From NCBI RefSeq assembly GCF_947179165.1, contig NC_077242.1, positions 4,216,001 to 4,280,000 of the forward strand: a DNA stretch of 64,000 bases, given 5' to 3'. The position numbers were made by a program, and so were the translations under genes. The notes beneath the pieces are model-generated. The model worked only from the letters and a program-made list of their open reading frames with translations, had not been told where the DNA came from and did not search any database. Below, one piece after another: positions 47,209 to 59,300 of this stretch. Every line of letters starts with the position of its first letter. Position 1 is the stretch's first letter. The DNA is from Solanum dulcamara. Its lineage: Eukaryota; Streptophyta; Magnoliopsida; Solanales; Solanaceae.

Positions 47209-48309
47209 CTCAAATCATGTGGAAAAAACTTAGACTAGTTGTTTCTAGGATTATTCAGAAAGCTGTCACGACATTACATCATTGAATGTAAATGACATAT
47301 CACAATCAAAGGACATTGTTAATTAAATTCATATATAACTAATGACAATTTGTCTCATTAACTAGTACTTAGGTCAAATTAAACATTAGTTAGATGAGAA
47401 ATTAATTTAAAAAATGCTAAATATTTCTAATATGACACCTTCCAAGCTAGCGGTAAAGAGTCACCCAAGCTGACTTCTCTTAGTTTGTAGAAAATTAAGA
47501 GTACTTCTATCCTTAATCAGAATTCTTAAATACGATTATTTTTTTTAAAGAGATTGCACTTCACCCTTAAATGAATTTTACGCAATGCCAATTCAAATTA
47601 ATCAGAGCTCAAATACAAATACTTCACCAAGTAAGAAAACAAAGAAAAAAGATGTTGCAGTATATATTTTACAACTCTTGTCCCTCTTTTTTTATTCTAT
47701 TTTTTTCTAAGTTTTCTCAAGTCCACGACGACTTTTTCCCGTGGTGACAGCTGTGTAGGAGATCTTTTCTCACCATTAATATTTAATTATATTGTGTCTA
47801 GACGCAAAGTTGTTGAGTGTTTTTTTCCACAAGATGGCTGTGGACTTGCCCTACAAAAATGAGATGACAAATTAATCATCCTTGATTATCTATCACAAAT
47901 AAAAGTCAAGCAAAGTCTTTCTCCGTATTTTTATCATAGTTTTTGACATACATATTTTTTTTAAAACTTATTCTGAAAAAAGTTTATCTTAAGTCAAGAG
48001 TTTTGAAAATGAACCTCTCTATTCTATTAAAGTAGAAGTAAGACAGGTGTATACCCCATCTTTTCTAAACACTATTTAAAATACTGTATTATTATTTTAA
48101 AAAGTAAGTCAAACTTAGGATATTAGTTAGAGCAGAGCTTGACTTAAGGCAAGGGCCAAGCTTATTGGCTTCGAGTGAGTAAATGTTTTGTTTCCTTTAA
48201 AGTCCTCGATATGTAATAAACGTTTTGTTTCCTTTAAAGTCGTCGACATGCAATAATCTTACTATATCAATTTTGGCCATGTTTTAATTGTGTGACGTTT
48301 TTTCATGAA
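47209..48309. other. AT-rich intergenic DNA
   Basis: No gene recognised. Near 48,185-48,260 a unit containing GTTTTGTTTCCTTTAAAGTC appears twice in tandem. The sequence becomes abruptly GC-richer near 48,310. Confidence 0.5.
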
Positions 48310-48421
48310 AGGCGGGTTGATGAGGGCGAGACAAGTAGGACTAGCAAACTTCTTCTCTGTCTTCGTTCGTGATCATGTTGGGCGAAAGGTAGTTGTAGAG
48401 GAGCTGAAAGCCGCAGGCTGC

Positions 48422-48513
48422 AATACTTAATAAGGTCTAGATCCAATGTTGAAGCCGAATGCAATGGCATCAACAACTAGTGAACTTGTATGGGTTGGAT
48501 CTCTTCTGACTGA
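48422..48513. repeat. Left arm of a 92-bp inverted repeat in the NUMT
   Basis: Reads AATACTTAATAAGGTCTAGA... to ...TTCTGACTGA and recurs as its reverse complement at 50,480-50,571, apparently without mismatch. The encoded words (MASTTSELVWVGSLL) come from a Copia RNase H. Confidence 0.9.
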
Positions 48514-50200
48514 CTCTTCCACGGACTGATACATGTACCGAATGCTCATACGGGAAAGTTGACTCCTGGGTCTGGAACCTGGGGGGTTGCTCCGAGAAAT
48601 CCTTTCTTTCTCGTCAACTCAGGGGGGTGCGGACGATTCACGGAATGTGATCTGGGACACGATGGGAGTTTGCGCCCACCGTTCACTCTGTTCACGGTTA
48701 GTCGGGAATGAGATTTCTAACGGTTTTCAAAAACCATTTGCTTGCAACGCCTTGAGTGGACAGATAATTACGGCCACTAGATCCTTTATACTCTTACTAA
48801 AGTACACTTAAGACTCAACCAATCTTGAAAGTGGAGTGGACAACTGGCATACCTTGAATCTAGCCTGCAATCCTTTCCTCTTGAGCTGAGCTCTCTTTGA
48901 GGGCGGATTACATACACGATTTCTTTCATTTTTGCTCTAGCAGAAAGTTTCCCTGATCAAACTAGAAGTTACCAAAACCTCTGAAAGGCGAGGCAGATTT
49001 AACGCTACGCCCTTCCCTTAGCGCCTCCCTCTAGGCGGGGCTCACAACCAAAGGATGCACGGGGTGAAGTTGCAGTCCTCGCCTCGGGTGAGCCCAGAAG
49101 TCTGCTGTTAGCAGAGAGAGGGTGGAAAAGAGTGGTAAGGGAGAGAGGCGCTGCTACTCGACCGTAAGTTTCTAAAGCGAACGAATGGATTTCATAAGAA
49201 GAAACTCCGATTCCTCTCGGCGGCACTGGGTAAGGAAGTTGAATGTTAACTCTTCTTGGCTGTTAGCTCAAAGAGAGGGAAGTCCGCCGTCTTGTACTGA
49301 TCCCCTTCGGCAACTCGGCCGGTGGAGAGATCTCCCTTGGTCCTTGCCGTATGTGCTTGACGGCCCCCCATAAGACGCTCACTTGGGGACTTCTTACTCC
49401 AGCGTTCCAAGAGTCTCCGCTAGTTGAACCGCGTCCAGTAGACTCCCTCTTCCGCTCATCCCCTTCGTCAGCTCTTTGATCGGGATACTATTACCTAGGT
49501 TCCTAAACTTGGAATCAAGACGCTATTTACCAAGGAAAGACTACCTTTTTTTGAATGGAAGAAGCAGAAGGGGTGAACGCGCCTGCGGCGTTTTCGCCAG
49601 ACGGTCTTTGCCAGTAGTGCCATCCTCCCAATCTCACTCACCCTCTTGACCATCGGAGGGCCGGGTGGTTGCCGATGCGAAACAACTGAACTGATGGTTT
49701 CAGGGCCTAAGCTCACACTAACCCATCAATTTGGGATCCAAATTAGAGATTTTCCTTGGGAGGTATCGGGAAGGATTTGGAATGGAATAATATCGATTCA
49801 TACAGAAGAAAAGGTTCTCTATTGATTCAAACACTGTACCTATGGGACTTAAGGAATGATATAAAAAAAAAAGAGGGAGCCTCACTCCGCTCACCTCCAA
49901 AAACTTATTTCGTTCGCCTACAAAACCACCTTTCTAGTCGAGCGCACGAGAAGACCCTGTAGAAGTCCTCCATCCATATGTTACCGACCTGACCATCTAT
50001 CATTGGAATCAGAAGAAACTGGTCCGTCCAACGCCTCTGACCTTGTTCCAAGAAGATCTCATTTCACCCTTTGCGAGACAAAGATCTCGAACATCGTAGA
50101 AAAAAGTCCTAACTAACCAGTCAAGTGAAAGGAGCCCGCTTACCCACTCCCCTTTCCCCCCATTGCTAGGAGCCTCGCCCTCTTGACTTGATATGTCATG

Positions 50201-50571
50201 TCATGTCTGATCGGGTGAGATGTCCGATCGATTACTCTTTGAGAGTGAGGAAGAGAGAGTACTTCTCGGGTGAGAAGTACGATCGATGACTTGAAAGTGA
50301 GGAATAGATCGGACTTCTTGGGTTAAAAGTCCGTTTTTTGGATCAAATCTAAAAAAACTAAGTAAGGCGACTTCTACATGCTTTGTTCTCTCATAGAAGA
50401 CCGACTTAGAGGCTATGTGGATAGCATTCTGATTCTCACAGAACATGTCCATGAGGTTCTGTGACCGAAATCCCAATTTCAGTCAGAAGAGATCCAACCC
50501 ATACAAGTTCACTAGTTGTTGATGCCATTGCATTCGGCTTCAACATTGGATCTAGACCTTATTAAGTATTC
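50201..50571 (-). pseudogene. Copia RNase H fragment within the NUMT (contains right arm of the inverted repeat)
   Basis: Minus-strand reading of 50,571-50,480 gives AMASTTSELVWVGSLLT, and after one frame slip the 50,476-50,201 frame gives GFRSQNLMDMFCENQNAIHI and ERTKHVEV. These are the D-N-x-A-A-I and H-I-E-V regions of a Ty1/copia RNase H. Different family from Copia 1 and 2. Copia fragments are known in plant mitochondrial genomes, so it may have travelled with the mitochondrial DNA. Confidence 0.8.
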
Positions 50572-50830
50572 AAAAGCATTCGCTACCGGTGGTCAGAATT
50601 TTTTCCCATTCACATCTTTCTAAAAAAAAAGAAAAACAAGGTGCAACGGGCTCTCCGCTCCTAGTCACTAAGAAGTGCTATTCTGTCCTCCGGGGGAAGA
50701 TTCAATTCATAAGGCTAATTTTATGTTGTCGTGAGGCTTTGGTTAGGCCGACTACTATAGGCTAGCTACTTCTAGCTTCTATACTGGCCCTTCCACTTTG
50801 GTGTAGTTTTCGTTTGTATTGGTACTGAAG

Positions 50831-51185
50831 ATGCGTATGGATATGCTATCTTAAGTGAATCCCCAATTAGAGTTTAGAAGGAAAGTAAAGAGTTTTATAA
50901 GTCATGACTTAGGTTTACATGATAAACGCGTTTTTGGATCTTGATATATATAGCGTAGTTCGAAAGATAAATTTATATGCACCTAGGTTCAAAAAGAATA
51001 ATCCGTATCATAGACTTGAGTCGTAAAACATTGGGAATAATTTATTTTTATTTTTTAAAAGTTGTAACTTGTAATCTTAAACATGACATATGATTTTTCT
51101 AACAATTAAAGTATGGTATTAGGAACAAATTAAAATTAATTATTTTTGATATATAGTATCATTCTTTTTTTAAAGAGACAAATAG
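50831..51185. other. AT-rich spacer between mitochondrial-like pieces
   Basis: Returns to nuclear-like AT-rich composition. No gene seen. Confidence 0.4.
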
Positions 51186-51395
51186 GTAAGAAGAGACTCA
51201 AAACATAAGGGCTCACAACTAGACTCCTTCCGGTTTGGGATCAACAAGGGCTCAGTTCAACGTTCCTAGGGCAGCTCAGTTCGGATTGGTTCTTCATCGA
51301 AAATTAGACCCCAAAGAGCCCTTCTTTACTTTACTACTTAAGAGAGAGGGGGGGGGGGGGTTGAGGAGGGCTCCCCTATCACCAACCTGTACCTT
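51186..51395. other. Second short mitochondrial-like piece
   Basis: Contains GACTCCTTCCGGTTTGGGAT and a G-run of about 12 (51,348-51,360) in GC-richer sequence, similar in texture to the larger NUMT. It may be part of the same insertion separated by later change. Confidence 0.4.
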
Positions 51396-51959
51396 CTTTC
51401 AATGCACCATTTAAGGCCAAAAACCATGGCCTTTGCTTCTGCCCAGTTGCTGCTATTATCCAACAGTAGTCTTGGCTTTAATATGTTTCTTCCTTATCAA
51501 TTTCCTTTTAAGTGGCAATAAAACTACACACTAGTCAACTGTTTTCTTTATGGAACATATATAGAATTGACAACCTTTGACTTCTTCAAAAGATAAAACC
51601 TTAAAACTCCAAGTTCGACTTTAATTAGTTCTGTTGAGTGGAGAAGAAAAAAAATACTGGAATAGGGTACCTACAAATCATACACCTACATTTTAATGAT
51701 TTCACATTTTCTGTAGTAGTAGTTTGCTGCCTATCTCTATCCAAAGTAAAACATATCAAGAATCAGGCACATAAAGCAAATATAATAAAGTAGAACCAAT
51801 ACGGAAAACAATGAAGAATGGATCAATGGCAACAACAAATACCATGATAACTAAAGCCAGTGAGAGATAATAAAATCGAAGAATAAGATAGTAAGAAAGT
51901 AATAACAACAATACTAATAAGGAAACTAGATAACACTTGAATACCTATTAACTTTTTCT

Positions 51960-52065
51960 GTCTTCGACAAGCTGCAAGTCTCTCCAATACTTCTTTAGGC
52001 TATCTCTACCTCTCCTCATACCCACTATAGCTAACCTCTAATACTCCACTATCGCCTGATAAATT
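51960..52065 (-). mobile_element. Decayed RTE LINE fragment
   Basis: Plus-strand CTCCAATACTTCTTTAGGCT followed by ATCTCTACCTCTCCTCATAC parallels 41,281-41,325 of the better-preserved RTE (the KKYWGEVI and RRGRDRP codons in reverse). Strongly diverged, no frame. Lies beyond the 3' end of VPS16. Confidence 0.6.
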
Positions 52066-52599
52066 ATAAATGATACTAGATAATTGATTAAGATAACCAA
52101 TTGAATATTGAAATAAAAGTGTAATCAGCTGGAAAATCTTGAATGTGAATGATAATTGGCACTGGCTTTTGCCTCCTATGGCAAAAAATTACCACTTACC
52201 ATCAAATAGTACTTTCACCATACATATTTTTCAATCCAACCAAATATGCCGACTTGAAAAAAAAAACGCTTATTAAGTTGGGACCATGAACTAGAAGTTA
52301 CGTGAATTGAGGCGTTAAAATAGAGAAATTAGATGTTCATTAAAAAGTTCGGTACATATACACAAGCACAATACGAATTGTTCACCCAGTATCAAACTAT
52401 CAATCACATGATATTAGCTTTAAATAGTAAGTCATTATAAAGTGTCCAGAATTCCCAAAATCTCTCAATTCACTAGTTCCCGAACCAGCAAAGTATCCCG
52501 GTAACATACAGAGGATAAAAACAACCCAAACGAGCTGGAAAAACAAGCAATAATACCAGAGAGGTGGTGGAGTCAAGTTTATTTTGTAACACTCGCTGG

Positions 52600-52974
52600 G
52601 GATAGTTCATCACTCAGTCACATAGAAATGGAAACTACAAACCATGGAAATGTTGGAGCTCAGATGAATTCTATTACCAATTCAGGGACAAACATTAGCA
52701 CATGCTTTCATATATCATTTCCAGCAAGCTATTTACACGATGTAGAACAACACACGAGGAATCATTGCTGGATTCAAACATTTCCACAACCTTAAACGCC
52801 ACGGATACATATAAAAAACAGGTAAGGAGAGAGGATATGCAGTGGACAGGTTCCAAGGGCTTCTTTTATCGTGCTGTGGAACAGCATTACTCCAACGCTC
52901 CAATCCCCAATCAATGATAATTTCGAGGATACGTAACAACAGCAGGCTTCACACCAAAGGGAAGATGGCTTGCA
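52600..52974 (-). other. Probable 3' UTR of VPS16
   Basis: No conserved coding on either strand. Immediately downstream of the VPS16 stop; the poly(A) site cannot be fixed by eye. Confidence 0.4.
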
Positions 52975-55900
52975 TCAAGAAACACTTGGGAAGGATAACC
53001 GATCTCGCAGTGTATCAAAAATTGATGAAGCGGCTGCATTTTGAGAAAAAGTCTGCTTCAACCTCCCAAGTAATTCATTATCTTTAGCCTGAGTAGCAGC
53101 ATCAGCAGCCTCCTTGGCCATTCCAATTCGAGCATAACCCTGTTAATGATTCACAGATCTCATAAGCATGACACATCACCTTAACTGATAAAGCAAATAC
53201 ACCTTTACTGTTGACTATCTAATCCTACGTCTATTGACACTTCAGCATCAGTTTATTCTTCCATCTCTTCCTTTTAAGTGAGAAATACATTTATGATACT
53301 ATACGGACTCAAATCAACCAGGCTGTGATCTGGAATATTACGTTAAAGGCGAATGCGGTCTTATTCCTTCTTCATTATTGTTACTACTATGCAGACCGAA
53401 ATAAGCTCAGAGCTCCTGTGTTTTCAACAGGATGAATATCTTAAGCCTATTCTGATATCCAGTCTGTCTCGTACTTGCTTTTTGAAATAAACAGACAAAT
53501 GTACCTCCTTTTCATCTTAACCAGAAACTCTGTTGTTTCCAACTTTGAAACTAAGACGATAATGGGCAAGTCTCTCTACTATTCTATACTTAAATACCAG
53601 GCTTGGTTCACGAGTCAAGATCAAACTAGTGACATATGACTGCCAGAAACCCGACTGTACCTTTGTTATTGCTGGGGCAACGAAGTACTTCCAATATTGA
53701 AGAATGTAATTCCTGTTCTTTTTGTTTGCTACTTCTCTTCTACATTTTAATAGTTTCATTTACTACTTCTCTTGTACCCTCTTTGATTTTCAAATATTGC
53801 AGCTAATTGCCCTGTTGCATTTAATGTTCACGAGCTCCCAATATTTAAGGAAAAGGTTGAATACTTTGTCAAAAATATTCTGATATCCATAGTTTGTCTC
53901 ATACTTGTTTCTAAGAAAAAAGGGGACAATAATACTTCTATATGAAAGATAGTGTTTCTCCATTTTTCCATACATCTCTCTTTTTTAAAAAAAAATAAAC
54001 CGTGGTGTTCGGGCCAGCTTATGCGCAACACAACTAATTCCACGGACTTGTCACCTCCCACCAAGAAAAGGTATTAGGTAACTCTTTCTACCAAGGTTAG
54101 CACAGATGAGAAGAAATTACCTAGTGTTTCTGTATCTGCTGGGATTTAAACCTGAGACCTCATGGTTCTCAACTCACTTCATTAACTACAAAGCAACACC
54201 CTTGGGTACCATACATCCTTTCTTTACCTTTAAAATTTTCTGTTACATTACTTTTATATTTTGATTCATTTTAATATCTCCTCATGTGAATATTAAATAT
54301 TTTGCAATTAAGTTTCTAAACTATAACAGTTGTAACCAATGAAATGTTTCTTGTTGGAACTGGATTATTTTTGAATTGGGAAACACATGAATTTTGCGTG
54401 TATGAGATCAACTAAAGAAGAAAGCACAAAGGACCATTAGATTGACAGTTAAACCCATTTGTAAATATTTGTATGTCTTTCTCAGTTTCTGTAGAAAGCA
54501 ATAAATGTATTCTTTCATTTAAATACATTGCAACAATCATTTTGGACTTATGCAAAGCATTTTAGAAGTAAAAGGTATTCTAGCCAGTAAAGATAAAGTA
54601 TCCAAGCTTTTCACAAGCATAGGCGATGTTGTTAGTGTATGTAAAATGCAACATTTCAGACTTGAGGGAAGTACCTACTTTTTCTATAATAAATTCATTT
54701 GTTAGCAAAATTATCTTAGCAGGGATAGTGACCACACGTGGGTAAAGTTCAAACTGAAACTTAAACTATGTGGGAAACATCATAATATATACAACACTTA
54801 CCTCTGCTCTTTCCCGAGGATCAGTCAGCTTTGGTATGTACTTTAGTGCTTCACCTTTTTCATCTGCATCAACACATGCCTCGACAAATGGGCGGTAACC
54901 TAGAAGAGAAAAAACAGGAGAAAGAGGGATGACTATAAGATATCCATTAGCCTTCATTAGCGTATAATATGGTCAAAAAATGGACTTGCTTGGACTGTCT
55001 AGGAACATGTCGAAGGTGCTTCTTTCAGTGGCAGTCACAAGAAGAAGAAATACATTTCACATTGTACTTGTTGACCAAAAAAAAAAGGCTAGCTCAACAT
55101 GGCTACAACAAAATCTAGTTTGACCCAAAAAAACATGATAAAGCATATCAAGCAATTCAAGAGAAAGTGTATGTAACACCTCAATTTTTTTTTAAAGCTA
55201 AGACCGAGCTATCCTTCATGTGTGTATGGGGTTGTACCGAATGATTCATAATGGTGTGCATGTGTGGAGGTTAATTCTCTAGTGTGAGAATAGATTTGGA
55301 GATGAATTAAGGTCATAAGGATCCTCTAGCACATAGTCGAGTTGAAAGCTTCCTAATCGATTGAGTTTCGGTAAAAGATTTTACTTGGGTCAACTTCAAA
55401 TGACCATATATCTCAATATATAAGGAGTTAGGTGGCCCATGACCAATCAAATTAAAGGTCTATGAGTCTTCTTTTCAATGCCACCAAGTTTGCATCAATT
55501 GGAGTTCGAGGTAAAAAATTATGCTCATTTTACTGGGCACTGTCTTGCCACTCGCCGGCCGTGCGCCCGAGGCATTTTCCGCGCGCTACCGCAACGAGGC
55601 AGCGGCTACTTCCCTCTCCGCGTGCCCGAAGCGTTTTCCGCGCGCCCGCACAGGCCTAAGGTCTTTTAATAAAACCCCAAAGACGTAATTCATCTTCCTA
55701 GTTCAAATATTTACCCTAGAAAAGAGAAGTTCTCAAGAAACTAACTTCCTCCAAGGTTCATCCATCATCCAAGGTAAGATTTGACCATAGAATTCTATAA
55801 TTTCTTCATCTTAACACCAATTAATATCTTTTACCCATGAAATCCATAGGTTTTCAAGAAAATCCACCTCTAAGGTTCAAGAAACGGATTCTTGCCAATT

Positions 55901-56265
55901 CTTCCTCCAAAGATCTCACCTTTCTCAAGAATTAGGAGTGTATAAGGTATGTAAGGCTAATCATAGCGTTGGATTGAGTTCATCCACGCGCCCTACATCT
56001 AATTCTATCGATTGTTGAGAATGAGTTGAGTCTAACCTAGTTTCTTGAATTTCGAATAAGTTAATTCTTCTTCTATTGAGTTCCGTATAATTATGTATTG
56101 AGATTATTGTTGTTTTCTATCTCTCACTCGATTGGAATTGTCGTTCATGGCCACTTTCCCGTGAACCCTAATTGATTTGATAATCATGATTTGTACATAC
56201 ATATTTTTGAGTACATATGATGGCTTTTATGCATTGATGAAGAGAGTGATTTGGACTAATATTAT

Positions 56266-56330
<65 letters not shown>

Positions 56331-59300
56331 AGTTTAAATGAGTTTGAGTTTTCACATGAGTTGAGTCTGAGGAGTCTTTGAAAGTTTTCATTATTTTGAA
56401 CATGAATATTCATGAGCCGAGCCCAAGTTGAATTGAAAGAGTCTTTAAGATTATAACTGTTTTCATCCTGCTTTCACTATACATTATTTTGAGTCGAGAT
56501 TGCATGTTTTAAAGATATTTAAAAGAGTTGAGTATTTAATCTAAATTAGTGGATTGGATTGAATTGAATTGATTTGAAAGAGCATAATGATTGAGACGAG
56601 ATTGAGTTTTGATGAGAGTCCAGTAAGACTAGTTGAAAGTTTTGATAGAACTGATTGGTTTTAGTTGCATAAGCATATTGAGTTTTGGGAGTAGTATCGA
56701 GCATCAAATTGAGTGAGAGTAAAACTCAATAACTACTTAGCCAGTGTAGGAGAGGATTGCACCGTTAAGTCTGATGTTTCCCTTTTCATTGTCCTAACAA
56801 GATAAGACTTGATTGATTGCGGATCCAGATTGATAGATTCGTCCTTTACCTTGGCAAGTATTGGACGGACGTTGCAACGACGTCGTTTCATTGTACATCA
56901 CCTATTTATAGGTGGTGGGATTGTTGTCGGTTAAGAGAGGCCCCAGATTGTGCATGAAAGTATACGACATGTTTTGAACAAGTTGCATATTACTAAGTCC
57001 TTCTTAAAGCATTGTTATACTTTATACTTGCATATCATATTGAGTTGGGAGAGTTTCATTCTATATTGACTATCTTTGATGTATTGTTGTTTCACTCTGC
57101 CATATTACATACTCGTATATTCCACGTACTAACGTCCATTTGGGCCTACATCGTTTTATGATGCAGGGACATGTATTAGAGATCATCAACAGACGCTTCA
57201 TTACAGATCTAGTTCTTTCCTGATAGTGGTGAGACCTCCTTGCTTTCGGAGGGATCATATTCTTTTTATCCATTGTTTATTAGTAGTTCTTTTGAGGTAG
57301 CCATGAACCTGTCATTGGTACCATCTAGAGAGTAGAGATAGAGGCTTCATAGACTAGATAGTGATGGATTTGTTTTGATGTCTATAACTCTTGATTAGTT
57401 TTGATGTCTATAACTCTTGATTAGTTTTCTTTCAAATTATGTTTCTGATTTGAATAATTGAGATTGTTGATTGAGTTAGCCCACTAAGATTTATTTTTCT
57501 CTTAAACTAAGCCTTCCGCTGAATGAATGAATGTGTGATCAGGCCAAGTGGTTCTCTTGGGAGCCAGCAATAGCTTCTGAGTGCCGGTTACGTCTAGGGT
57601 ACCTTCTCGGGGCGTGACAGTGTAGCTCAAACTCACTAAATGTCACTCTCTAAGTGACGGCACTTACAGAAATTAATTAACTTCTTCAGCCTCAAGAACT
57701 GATCAAATTAAGAAGAGGCCTCTATTAATATGGGGGACACACTTGCAGAAACCCTATATCAAGTGCCAGTATCGCATACAACATTTTCTACTTCAAGTTC
57801 TAACTTTTCAATCAAAGCCAAAGTATACCTACTTGAATTAAACTTAATATTAATATCCTAAAAAAATCCACCATAACAATCAAGAGAAAATTAATAATTT
57901 CCACAATATAATACAAATATCACCCGGGAGGGGGGGGGATGCATTTAGAGATATTTCATTGAAATAATAGGGGATGTCACAGATTTCCTCCTGTTAAAGC
58001 TACTCAGGGAACTAACCAATTGGTGGCCTTTTTTCCTTTGAAAACTTTTCCAAGGCATCCCAATCCCTAATAGTTGCCAGAGCAAAAACCTTAAGCCAAT
58101 ACCACCGCTTTTCGGATACCTGAATCATCCAAGAAAATTAAAAATTAAGGGCACTTCAAATTGGATGAATCCAGAAGTTGAACCCACATATACCTAAAGG
58201 GGTCATTTGGTAGAGTGTATTAGCAAAAATAATGCATGTATTAGCTCTGTGTATTAGTAATACCTTGTTTGATACATTTTTTTACGCTATGTATAACCAA
58301 TGCTTGCATTAGTTATATACTCTATTGTGTATCAAGGTGTGTATTATTAATACCATGGATTTCTAGGTATTAGTAATACAAGGAAATTTAATGCATGCAT
58401 TAGTATGGTTAAAGACCCAATTACCCCTCAAAACCCTTTTTACATCTTTTCCACCATAATTGTTGATGATATCTTTGTAAATAAATATTTTATTGAATGC
58501 ACGCTATTTTTAATACACCAAACCAAACAATGCATAAGAAATAATCTATGTATAATTAATGCATAACTCATACAAACATTACTAATACACTCTATTTAGC
58601 ATTATTTTTAAACACTCTACCAAACGACCCCAAAGGGTATGCAGAAATCTCTAATAAAACAGAGAAAATAGAAGTAAAACATCACTGTGAGCCAAAAGAG
58701 ATGGTACAGACCTTAAATTCTGTTTTGACTTTCATGGCAGCACGATGGTTCCCCAGCACAATGCATGTACGAATTGTATCACTTATACTTGAATCCACAA
58801 AGATGGCCTGTTTTGTGGTCACCTCCAACTCATGTTGCATCCTATATCAATATATGAATGATAAGACAAGAAAACAACACCTAAATAGAAGTTAAGCAGA
58901 AACGAATGGTAACAAAAGAAGTACAAAGAGAGAGAAACAGGGGAGATGCATGCTGAGTTTACATTTTTGTGCAAGTAATCGGTAGATTTCAACGCACTTA
59001 CTAAAGAAACTTACAAGAATAAAAATAATAAATGTCAAAAAAAAGGGAAAAAGAAGTTGAATAAACTAGAAAGTTTGCAGAAGGATCAGACTATTCTGGA
59101 AGATTGTCACTCTAAATGTCAAAGAACATTGTTGCAACTATAAAATTATTATGGCACATAAGTAATCATCTGTTTCTTGCTGAGAGTGCTTGATGAATCT
59201 CAGAACTTAATTGACATGGTTATCCTATAACAGCTGGGATGCTATCCTTGGTTGCTAAAACTTGGAAAGAAAAGGAAAGACTTTAATCTGCGCCTCTCCC

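Larger units (their letters stand above)
48310..50830. other. Nuclear insertion of mitochondrial-type DNA (NUMT)
   Basis: Base composition rises to about 50% GC, in contrast to both sides, and the texture is that of plant mitochondrial intergenic DNA (short runs such as CCCCTTTCCCCCCA, many CTTGACTT/GAAAGG words, no long ORF). I cannot name an intact mitochondrial gene. Short open frames at 48,587-48,811, 49,005-49,226 and 49,495-49,716 show no clear family. A 92-bp inverted repeat and a Copia RNase H fragment are inside. Assigning it to the mitochondrion rests on composition and memory of such sequence, not on an alignment. Confidence 0.65.

Noticed and set aside
49005..49962. Several short ORFs in the GC-rich block as protein genes
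   Set aside because: No conserved domain recognised and the block looks like mitochondrial intergenic DNA, where chance frames are common.
55462..55669. Overlapping plus-strand ORFs in GC-rich patch
   Set aside because: They fall inside the solo LTR; the GC-rich patch explains the open frames.
56168..56413. 81-codon minus ORF with Ile-Tyr repeats
   Set aside because: Translation of the TA microsatellite.
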